A stretch of DNA of 14,162 nt. It comes from Dehalococcoidia bacterium. GTDB taxonomy: Bacteria; Chloroflexota; Dehalococcoidia; Dehalococcoidales; UBA5760. Under the pieces are notes generated by a model. It was given only the letters and a program-made list of their open reading frames with translations, searched no databases and was not told the DNA's origin. The stretch covers positions 1 through 14,162 of the forward strand of contig DUEB01000009.1 in NCBI GenBank assembly GCA_011176655.1, in the 5' to 3' direction. Shown piece after piece: positions 6,747-12,376 of the stretch (position 1 is the first letter of the stretch; each line of letters opens with the position of its first letter). The position numbers and the translations under genes were made by a program.

Positions 6747-7763
6747 TTACCCACCTCTCCTCGGCAGGCTAAGCATCAGCACCTCCAGCACGAGCTGTGG
6801 ATTGGCGTTCTGCTTGAGCTGCACTAGTGCCGCCTGAATACTGGTGATAAAATCCCTTATCTCTAGCAGGCTGTAGTCCCCGGCGCGGCTGGTAAGCGTA
6901 TCTTCCAGGTCGGCATTGGTAATGAGACCGGGGCAGCCAGCCTTGATTAGCAGCAGGTCACGCCACCACCTGAGCCACAAGCCCAGAATCTCGGTAACCG
7001 ATTCCCGGTTCTGGCCGAACTGAGTGGCTAGCTGGAGAGCATAGTCAAAACGCCCCTCGCCGTCGCCGCTAGTTACCTTAAGGAGCCTCTCCAGCCTCTC
7101 CGTCCTCTGCTTGAGCGGACTATCGTCAAGGACTGCGGACAGCGCCCAGCCCAGGCAGCCGTTTGACAGCCTGGCCAGCAGGTCGGCTCGCGGCGTCCCT
7201 ACATCACAGCGACTACTGAGCGCCGTCTCTATCTCAGCAGCGCTCAGTGGGGGTAACTCCAGCCGCTGGCAACGGGAGATAATCGTGGCCGGTAGCAATC
7301 TCTCGCTGGCGGTCAGCAGGACGAAGATTACCCGCCCCACCGGCTCCTCCAGGGTCTTGAGCAGGCAGTTAGCCGCTTCGTGCGACATGAGCTCAGCCCC
7401 GTCAATAATGAACACCTTAAACCTGCCCTCAAACGGCGGTAGGCTGGCGGAGTGCTGCATGGCCCTAATCTGGTCAATACCGATTTCGGTCTGAAGCTTA
7501 GCTTCGTTTGAATTCCGGCTTCCCGCCAGGTCTATAACCTGGATGTCGGCATGCTTGGCGGCGGCTATCTTCTGGCAGGAGGCACACCGCCCGCAGGGAG
7601 GCTCCGCCGCCTCACAGTTCAGCGCCTTAGCCAAATCCAGGGCCAGTGTCATCTTGCCCACGTGAGGCGGCCCGACGAAGAGATAGGCATGGGCTAGCGC
7701 CTGTCTCTCCAGGCTGCACTGGAGCAAGGAAACAGCCCTGTTCTGCCCTACCGTTTCCCACAC
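6747..7763 (-). CDS. holB: DNA polymerase III subunit delta' (clamp loader)
   Basis: Clamp-loader AAA+ subunit, 338 residues from the chosen start. It opens with a typical delta'/DnaX-like N-terminus (WETVGQNRAVSLLQ, then HAYLFVGPP). The P-loop is GPPHVGKMT at 31-39; the Lys is kept (K37), but the usual Ser/Thr after it is Met, as is often seen in delta', which does not need ATPase activity. Zinc-binding cysteines are C50, C57, C60 and C63. The Walker B-like strand is IIDGAE (D121). LLKTLEEP and the conserved SRC motif (S163-R164-C165), which contacts the neighbouring subunit, are present. Start choice: GTG at 7763 has AGGAG at 7774-7778, 10 nt upstream, just after the lysA stop. A GTG at 7796 would add 11 residues, overlap lysA and lack a ribosome binding site. 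It forms an operon with lysA upstream and ricT downstream. Confidence 0.92.
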   Translation of the reverse strand: MWETVGQNRAVSLLQCSLERQALAHAYLFVGPPHVGKMTLALDLAKALNCEAAEPPCGRCASCQKIAAAKHADIQVIDLAGSRNSNEAKLQTEIGIDQIRAMQHSASLPPFEGRFKVFIIDGAELMSHEAANCLLKTLEEPVGRVIFVLLTASERLLPATIISRCQRLELPPLSAAEIETALSSRCDVGTPRADLLARLSNGCLGWALSAVLDDSPLKQRTERLERLLKVTSGDGEGRFDYALQLATQFGQNRESVTEILGLWLRWWRDLLLIKAGCPGLITNADLEDTLTSRAGDYSLLEIRDFITSIQAALVQLKQNANPQLVLEVLMLSLPRRGG

Positions 7764-7780
7764 CCTGGGTTTACTCCTCT

Positions 7781-9088
7781 CTAGACCAGGTCGCACCGGG
7801 TCAGGTCGGCGAAGGTCTCCCTCCGCCTAATGAGACGCCCCTTGCCTTCTCTAACCATAATCACCGCCGGCCTGAGCGAGGCGTTATAGTTACTCGCCAT
7901 CGGCAGGCAGTAGGCGCCGCTGCCGGGTATGGCAATAATATCGCCAGTGACAAGCGGAGGCAGGCTGATGTCCCTTATCAGGATATCCCCCGACTCGCAG
8001 AACTTGCCGGCAATGGTAACCTCCCCGGTCTCTTTTTCATTCATCTTGTTAGCCACCACCGCCTCATACCTGGCTCCGTAAAGAGCCGGGCGGATATTGT
8101 CCCCCATGCCGCCATCCACCGAGACATAACGCCTGACGCCGGGTATCTCCTTAATCACCCCCACCCTGTACAGGGCCACTCCCGCCTGCCCGACTACCGC
8201 CCGCCCCGGCTCGATAGTAAGCCGCGGCGGTGCTAAGCCAAGCTCCCGGCACTTACCGATGACCCTGGCGGTGATAGCCTCAGCATAGGTAGAAACCGAC
8301 GGGGCGGGCATATCCCGGGTATACTGAATGGCAAAGCCGCCGCCGATATCCAGCTCCTTGAGTTCAAAGCCGTGCCTTTTCTTCATCTCGCCGGCAAGGT
8401 CAAGCACGCGCTCAATAGCCAGCTCGTAAGGCGCAACCTCGTGGATAAGAGAGCCGATATGAAAGTGGAGGCCGACAAGGTTAAGGTTGGCGGCGCTTAT
8501 CGCCCGGGCCACGGCTTCCTCTGCGCCGAGCATAGGAAAACCGAACTTGCTGTCAATAACACCGGTGGCAATATACCTATGGGTATGGGGGTCAACCCCG
8601 GGAGACAGCCGGAGCAGGATATCAGGCTTAGCCCCCCGTTCCCCCGCCAGCCCATCAAGCATACTAAGCTCGGGGAGGTTATCCACCACGATGCGCCCCA
8701 CCCGCCACTCAAGGGCCAGCTTTAGTTCCTCGACTGATTTGTTGTTTCCGTGGAAGTACACCCTGTCCAGAGGGAATCCAGCCTCCCGGGCGATGTGAAG
8801 CTCGCCCGCCGAGACTACATCCAGCCCCAGCCCCTCCTCATTAAAGAGCCGGGCCAGCGCAGTATTCATAAAGGCCTTGGCGGCGTAGATAACCCCGGTG
8901 CCGGGATAGCGCCCGCCGAACTCGGTCTTGAACTCAGCGCACTTACTGCTCAGGCTGAACTCGTCAAAGATATAGAGCGGCGTACCGAACTCCGCCGCTA
9001 GCTCAGCGCTGTCGCAGCCGCCGATGACGAGGTGCCCCTGGCTATTCACCTCGGCGGTCAGGGGAAACAGGGAAAGGTTACCTATCAT
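7781..9088 (-). CDS. lysA: Diaminopimelate decarboxylase
   Basis: PLP-dependent enzyme that makes L-lysine from meso-diaminopimelate, the last step of lysine synthesis. The protein has 435 residues from the ATG at 9088, normal for the family. It is a fold-III alanine-racemase-like barrel. The PLP lysine is K71 in YAAKAF. HFHIGS is at about 208-213, the phosphate-binding GGGFAIQY starts at 249, EPGRAVV is at 293-299, the substrate/dimer-interface CESGD is at 364-368, and the active-site Tyr of GSGAYC is Y393. A TTG at 9097 would add three residues but coincides with the -10 of the best promoter, so the ATG is preferred. It is first in a minus-strand operon with holB (17-nt gap) and ricT. No lysine riboswitch is recognisable upstream. 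Confidence 0.96.
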   Translation of the reverse strand: MIGNLSLFPLTAEVNSQGHLVIGGCDSAELAAEFGTPLYIFDEFSLSSKCAEFKTEFGGRYPGTGVIYAAKAFMNTALARLFNEEGLGLDVVSAGELHIAREAGFPLDRVYFHGNNKSVEELKLALEWRVGRIVVDNLPELSMLDGLAGERGAKPDILLRLSPGVDPHTHRYIATGVIDSKFGFPMLGAEEAVARAISAANLNLVGLHFHIGSLIHEVAPYELAIERVLDLAGEMKKRHGFELKELDIGGGFAIQYTRDMPAPSVSTYAEAITARVIGKCRELGLAPPRLTIEPGRAVVGQAGVALYRVGVIKEIPGVRRYVSVDGGMGDNIRPALYGARYEAVVANKMNEKETGEVTIAGKFCESGDILIRDISLPPLVTGDIIAIPGSGAYCLPMASNYNASLRPAVIMVREGKGRLIRRRETFADLTRCDLV

Positions 9089-9096
9089 TTCACCCA

Positions 9097-9125
9097 ATGT
9101 TACCAGCGCCCCGAAGTGAAGTCAA
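9097..9125 (-). promoter_or_regulatory. Candidate promoter for lysA-holB-ricT
   Basis: Reading the minus strand, TTGACT (9125-9120, 5 of 6 to the -35 consensus), a 17-nt spacer, then TAACAT (9102-9097, 4 of 6 to the -10 consensus). Transcription would begin around 9090, giving a nearly leaderless mRNA for the ATG at 9088. Confidence 0.5.
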
Positions 9126-9135
9126 TTTAGATTTT

Positions 9136-9153
9136 GCTGGTTATAATACCAGC
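9136..9153. promoter_or_regulatory. 18-bp palindrome, possible operator
   Basis: GCTGGTTATAATACCAGC has perfect 6-bp arms around a central TATAAT. It is centred about 55 nt upstream of the predicted lysA transcription start, a position compatible with a dimeric regulator site. The central TATAAT has no matching -35 on the plus strand, so it is not called a promoter. Confidence 0.35.
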
Positions 9154-9213
9154 CATGGCAGCGGGGATGAGAGGTCGTATATGGACAATAGAGAATATTG
9201 TAGAACTAGCTGA

Positions 9214-9241
9214 TTGACAGTCCTCCTTTCGGTGCTATAAT
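9214..9241 (+). promoter_or_regulatory. Strong consensus promoter for the NYN gene
   Basis: TTGACA (9214-9219) and TATAAT (9236-9241) are both perfect hexamers with a 16-nt spacer, and TG at 9233-9234 forms an extended -10. The predicted start is near 9248, only about 3 nt before the ATG at 9251, so the transcript would be leaderless or almost so. A small inverted repeat (ACAATA...TATTGT, 9185-9201) lies just upstream. Confidence 0.8.
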
Positions 9242-9250
9242 CAGGGTGCA

Positions 9251-9754
9251 ATGAGAAAACCATTAACCAATTCCGCCTTCATTGATGGCAACAATCTATA
9301 TAAGTCCGGTTTCGATATTGGGTGGAAACTAGACACTCGGAAATTCAGAATACATCTAACGGAAACCTATCAGGTGAGAAAGGCCTACTACTGCATAGGA
9401 TATATCCCCGCTAACACAGGACTTTATGCTAGACTGCAATCTGAAGGTTACGAACTGATATTCAAGAAAGTCCAATATATTAACGGACAACCAAAAGGAA
9501 ACATTGACGCTGAATTGGTTCTGAAATGTATGACTCAATATAGAGTCTACGATAAAGCTGTTATAGTAACTTCCGATGGAGATTTTGCCTGTCTGGTCAA
9601 GTATTTAATACAAAAGAAAAAACTACGGGGTGTCATCGCATCCAAAAGGATGTTGTGTTCCGACTTATTACAGGAAGCCTCTGGCACATATCTCTCTTAT
9701 CTCGATGACCTTAGAAAGAAATTAGAGTATATAAGTCGAAGGGGAACCTCATAA
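9251..9754 (+). CDS. NYN-domain (PIN-like) putative ribonuclease
   Basis: Protein of 167 residues that is almost entirely one NYN domain. The acidic active-site residues of the PIN/NYN fold are visible: D12 in AFIDGNNLY, D86 in KGNIDAELVLK, and D109 and D111 in VTSDGDFACLVKYL. The C-terminal tail is basic (LRKKLEYISRRGTS). No signal peptide or membrane segment. NYN proteins are metal-dependent RNases in the cases studied; the target here is unknown. The ATG at 9251 has only GGGTG at 9244-9248, too close for ordinary Shine-Dalgarno use, consistent with near-leaderless translation from the strong promoter just upstream. The gene is clearly more AT-rich, with A/T-ending codons, than its GC-rich neighbours, and it stands alone between the divergent lysA operon and the trp operon. 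This suggests horizontal acquisition. Its last codons and stop lie in a long hairpin. An antitoxin or CRISPR partner was looked for and not seen. Confidence 0.85.
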   Translation: MRKPLTNSAFIDGNNLYKSGFDIGWKLDTRKFRIHLTETYQVRKAYYCIGYIPANTGLYARLQSEGYELIFKKVQYINGQPKGNIDAELVLKCMTQYRVYDKAVIVTSDGDFACLVKYLIQKKKLRGVIASKRMLCSDLLQEASGTYLSYLDDLRKKLEYISRRGTS

Positions 9755-9782
9755 GGACAAAACCTTATGCCGTTCCCCTTCG
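9737..9782. repeat. Long perfect-arm hairpin over the NYN stop codon
   Basis: Arms CGAAGGGGAAC (9737-9747) and GTTCCCCTTCG (9772-9782) pair over 11 bp. After a 2-nt internal loop, CATAAGG (9750-9756) and CCTTATG (9763-9769) pair over 7 bp, closing on loop ACAAAA. The 18 base pairs have no mismatch besides the internal loop. The TAA stop (9752-9754) lies in the 5' arm. There is no T-tract after it on either strand, so it is not a standard rho-independent terminator; it may protect the mRNA end or be the end of a mobile unit. Confidence 0.85.
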
Positions 9783-9786
9783 TAGT

Positions 9787-9803
9787 ATCTACTGTTAGTA
9801 GAT
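9787..9803. repeat. Small inverted repeat downstream of the NYN hairpin
   Basis: ATCTACT and AGTAGAT form a 7-bp stem with a 3-nt loop (GTT), starting 4 nt after the large hairpin. It overlaps the -10 of a possible minus-strand promoter. Confidence 0.6.
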
Positions 9804-9828
9804 TAGCACATCAATATGCCAATGTCAA
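9800..9828 (-). promoter_or_regulatory. Possible minus-strand promoter antisense to the NYN 3' end
   Basis: On the minus strand, a perfect TTGACA (9828-9823), a 17-nt spacer and TAATCT (9805-9800; only 3 of 6 to TATAAT). It would transcribe back through both hairpins and into the NYN gene as antisense RNA. Weak -10, so tentative. Confidence 0.3.
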
Positions 9829-10014
9829 GCATTCTTTTGTCTTCTCTTTAGCTACCATTTCCCCACAATGTCTCACAATCAATATCGCCGATATTTATAC
9901 GCACTTATAATGGCTTAAAATGACTCATAATTGCCTATTTATTTTTCCTTTGACAAACCCAACAAGGAATTATCCCCTTCTCAAACTGACCCACTACCCA
10001 AAGAAATCGCATTA
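9806..10014. other. AT-rich spacer with no gene
   Basis: AT-rich sequence with no coding region that I can support on either strand; the frames carry frequent stops. It contains the short palindrome AATATCGCCGATATT (9881-9895) and a minus-strand frame of only 25 codons (10012-9935). The whole stretch 9755-10014 is compositionally like the NYN gene rather than like the trp operon, so it may be part of the same inserted segment or a decayed remnant. No known repeat family was recognised by eye. Confidence 0.6.
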
Positions 10015-10043
10015 TTGACAAACAGCAAACGTTATGTTACATT
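10015..10043 (+). promoter_or_regulatory. Promoter of the trp operon
   Basis: Perfect TTGACA (10015-10020), a 17-nt spacer, then TACATT (10038-10043, 4 of 6 to the -10 consensus). The predicted start near 10050 is about 15 nt upstream of the T-box Stem I, as expected for a T-box leader transcript. Confidence 0.65.
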
Positions 10044-10063
10044 CAATTTAATTAAATAGCGTA

Positions 10064-10352
10064 AAGGCTGGGAACAAGACTAGTAGCCTTCCAGCGAGGC
10101 GCAGAGAGTCGGGTAAGGTGTGAGCCGATGCTGGCGCAGAAGGTGAATGGACTTGGGAGCCGCGGGTTGAAAGTTGGCGGGATGTCAATAAGTAGGCTGC
10201 GCCGCAAGGGGAGCGTTATCAGACCCCAGGGTATCGAGGGCTTGTCCTCTGTACCTGAAAAGAGATAGCCGGTGATGCTGCTACATGAAGCCGGCTAAGA
10301 AGGGTGGCACCGCGGAGTGAAACTCTCGCCCCTTTAAGGGACGGGGGTTTTT
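10064..10352 (+). ncRNA. T-box riboswitch, tryptophan type
   Basis: Leader RNA that senses tRNA-Trp charging. The hallmark T-box sequence AGGGTGGCACCGCGG is at 10301-10315; within it, UGGC matches the family's UGGN bulge that pairs with the free tRNA acceptor end. Stem I is closed by GGCT (10066-10069) with AGCC (10158-10161). Upper pairs CCTTC (10087-10091)/GAAGG (10139-10143) and TCGG (10109-10112)/CCGA (10125-10128) flank the AGAGAG bulge motif (10103-10108). The specifier loop reads GAATGGAC with UGG at 10148-10150 followed by A, matching tryptophan. Stem III is TAGCCGG (10266-10272) with CCGGCTA (10291-10297). AAGGG before the T-box can pair with CCCTT at 10330-10334 as antiterminator, competing with the terminator. 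Uncharged tRNA-Trp should favour read-through into trpE. Confidence 0.93.
10323..10352 (+). terminator. Intrinsic terminator of the trp T-box
   Basis: Stem 10323-10332 pairs with 10338-10347 (two G-U pairs and one C/A mismatch, loop TTTAA), followed by five T (10348-10352). It is mutually exclusive with the antiterminator because 10330-10334 belongs to both. It ends 16 nt before the trpE start. Confidence 0.85.
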
Positions 10353-10368
10353 GATTTAGGGAGACAAA

Positions 10369-11814
10369 ATGTATCAGCCCACTCTGGACGAGGTTAGAGA
10401 GCTATCAAAAAAGGGTAACCTGGTACCGGTCTGCCGCGAGATTATGGCCGACCTGGAGACGCCGGTGTCTGCCTACCTCAAGATAGCCCGGGGCGACTAT
10501 TCCTTCCTCCTCGAGAGTGTCGAGGGCGGCGAACAACTGGCACGCTACAGCTTTCTGGGCACCGAGCCTTCCCTCATCCTGAAAACCGGGCCCGAGCAGC
10601 CGATTGACCCCCTGCTGCCGATAGAGAAGGAGCTGAGCCGGTTTAAGCTGGTGCCGGTAAGCGGCCTGCCCCGTTTCCACGGCGGCATGGTCGGCTACCT
10701 GGGCTATGAGGTCGCCCGCTACTTCGAGAGGCTGCCCTCCCCCGACCCCGACCCGCTGGGGCTTCCCGAGTCGGTCATGATGCTGGCTGATAGTCTGCTC
10801 GTCTTCGACCATCTGACCCATAAGATTAAGGTCGTCTCCCACGCCCACCTCAACGGCGATATTGAGTCGGCATATCATGAGGCAACCCGCAAGATTGACA
10901 GCCTGGTGGCAAGACTAAAGCAGCCCATGCCCACCCCACCTCCACCACCGACCCGGTCTTCGGCGCCTCCAGTCTCGTCAAACCTCACCCGGGCCAGGTT
11001 CGAAGCCGGTGTTGTCCAGGCCAAGGAGCATATCTACGCCGGCGATATCATCCAGGCTGTTCTGTCACAGCGCCTGGCCAGGCCGGTGAAGGCTCACCCC
11101 TTTGCCCTGTACCGGGCGCTGCGCTCTCTCAATCCCTCCCCTTACATGTACTATCTTCACCTGGACGACTTCCATATCGTGGGCTCCTCTCCCGAGCTGC
11201 TGGTAAGGGTGGAGGACGGGATAGTAACCACCCACCCCATCGCCGGTACCCGGCCCCGGGGTAAGAGTCCGGCCCAGGATATGACCCTGGCCGAGGAGCT
11301 CAAGCATGATGAGAAAGAATGTGCGGAACACATCATGCTGGTCGACCTGGGGCGTAACGACATCGGGCGGGTAAGTGAACCAGGCACGGTAGAGGTAAGC
11401 CAGCTCATGGATATCGAGCGCTACTCCCACGTAATGCACCTGGTATCCCATGTTCAAGGCCGGCTCAAAGCGGGGCTCTCCCAGTTCGATGCCCTGCGTA
11501 GCTGCTTTCCAGCCGGGACCGTCTCCGGGGCGCCCAAGATTCGGGCTATGGAGATTATCGCCGAGCTGGAACCGGACAAGAGAGGCCCCTATGCCGGGGC
11601 GGTGGGCTATTTCGGCTTCTCGGGTAATATGGATACCGCCATTACCATCCGCACCAGCATTATCAAGGATGGCGTTGCCTATGTTCAGGCGGGGGCCGGT
11701 ATTGTCGCCGACAGCGTCCCGGAGCGTGAATACCACGAGTGCCTGAGTAAAGCCCAGGCACTTTTTACAGCTATAGAACAGGCGGAGGTAGCCAGTCGTG
11801 CTGCTGCTCATTGA
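10369..11814 (+). CDS. trpE: Anthranilate synthase component I
   Basis: Converts chorismate to anthranilate with ammonia supplied by TrpG, the first committed step of tryptophan synthesis. It has 481 residues, normal length. The N-terminal domain carries the LLES element (47-50) and the catalytic domain carries NPSPYMYY (255-262), both of which line the tryptophan feedback pocket in studied TrpE, so feedback inhibition is likely. Catalytic-domain motifs: GDIIQAVLSQRL (225-236), PIAGTRPRG (290-298), LVDLGRNDIGRV (324-335), FPAGTVSGAPKIRAMEII (380-397), and YAGAVGYFGFSGNMDTAI (408-425). A Pro-rich linker (residues 186-201) separates the two domains. The ATG at 10369 has AGGGAG at 10358-10363. 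The last 17 nt overlap trpG. It is first in the operon and controlled by the T-box leader. pabB was considered, but the trp neighbours and feedback motifs favour trpE. Confidence 0.97.
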   Translation: MYQPTLDEVRELSKKGNLVPVCREIMADLETPVSAYLKIARGDYSFLLESVEGGEQLARYSFLGTEPSLILKTGPEQPIDPLLPIEKELSRFKLVPVSGLPRFHGGMVGYLGYEVARYFERLPSPDPDPLGLPESVMMLADSLLVFDHLTHKIKVVSHAHLNGDIESAYHEATRKIDSLVARLKQPMPTPPPPPTRSSAPPVSSNLTRARFEAGVVQAKEHIYAGDIIQAVLSQRLARPVKAHPFALYRALRSLNPSPYMYYLHLDDFHIVGSSPELLVRVEDGIVTTHPIAGTRPRGKSPAQDMTLAEELKHDEKECAEHIMLVDLGRNDIGRVSEPGTVEVSQLMDIERYSHVMHLVSHVQGRLKAGLSQFDALRSCFPAGTVSGAPKIRAMEIIAELEPDKRGPYAGAVGYFGFSGNMDTAITIRTSIIKDGVAYVQAGAGIVADSVPEREYHECLSKAQALFTAIEQAEVASRAAAH

Positions 11815-12376
11815 TAACTACGATAGCTTTACCTATAACCTCTTTCAGTACCTGAGCGAGCTGGGAGAAGAGGTCTGGGTAGCCCGCAACGACCGGGTGA
11901 GCCTCGCCGAGATTAGAGCGCGCTCACCGGAGCGCATTGTCATCTCGCCCGGGCCGGGCACCCCGGAGGAGGCCGGTATCGCTAACGACGTCATCCGCCG
12001 CTTTGGCAGCCGGACTCCCATTCTCGGTGTCTGCCTGGGGCACCAGTGCCTCGGCTATGCCTACGGGGCTAAAGTCAGCCGCGCCGGCGAGATTATGCAC
12101 GGTAAGTCTTCCCTCATCCACCACGACGGAAAGGGGGTTTTCAGGGGGCTTAAGAGCCCCTTCCCCGCCATCCGCTATCACTCCCTGGCGGTAATGCCCG
12201 ACGGCCTGCCCGACTGCCTTGAGATAAGCGCCCACACGGAAAATGGTATTATTATGGGGCTGAGGCACCGTGAGTTTCCGGTGGAGGGCGTCCAGTTTCA
12301 CCCGGAGTCCATCATGACCGGGGTGGGTAAGGATTTACTCAGGAATTTTCTCAACCGCGAAGGATATCATGATTAG
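11798..12376 (+). CDS. trpG: Anthranilate synthase component II (glutamine amidotransferase)
   Basis: Class I glutamine amidotransferase that hydrolyses glutamine and channels ammonia to TrpE. It has 192 residues, typical of a free TrpG not fused to TrpD. Motifs: LLIDNYDSFTYNL at the N-terminus, SPGPGTPEEAG (50-60) for the oxyanion region, GVCLGHQ (77-83) with nucleophile C79, and the catalytic H168 and E170 in VQFHPES. All triad residues are present. The GTG start at 11798 has GGCGGAGG at 11781-11788 (9 nt) and overlaps trpE by 17 nt, which fits coupled, equimolar translation. The stop overlaps the trpD start by 8 nt. In some bacteria the same subunit also serves para-aminobenzoate synthase; no pabB is in the window, so dual use cannot be judged. 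Confidence 0.97.
   Translation: MLLLIDNYDSFTYNLFQYLSELGEEVWVARNDRVSLAEIRARSPERIVISPGPGTPEEAGIANDVIRRFGSRTPILGVCLGHQCLGYAYGAKVSRAGEIMHGKSSLIHHDGKGVFRGLKSPFPAIRYHSLAVMPDGLPDCLEISAHTENGIIMGLRHREFPVEGVQFHPESIMTGVGKDLLRNFLNREGYHD

Noticed and set aside
9142..9147. Plus-strand TATAAT as a -10 box
   Set aside because: There is no -35-like hexamer 16-18 nt upstream, and the TATAAT is the centre of a palindrome. The better promoter for the NYN gene is at 9214-9241.
9935..10012. Minus-strand frame of 25 codons with a C-x2-C pair in the AT-rich spacer
   Set aside because: Too short, no ribosome binding site, stops close on both sides and no family recognised. Kept only as a possible remnant to be tested by searching for longer homologues.
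9251..10060. CRISPR array or a toxin-antitoxin pair around the NYN gene
   Set aside because: No regularly spaced direct repeats and no second small gene next to the NYN gene were seen. The repeats present are inverted, not direct.
10405..10878. Long open frame antisense to trpE, and similar ones opposite trpD, lysA and dnaB
   Set aside because: These are overlapped by well-supported genes with full catalytic motifs. Long antisense frames are expected in GC-rich coding DNA, and none shows a recognisable domain.
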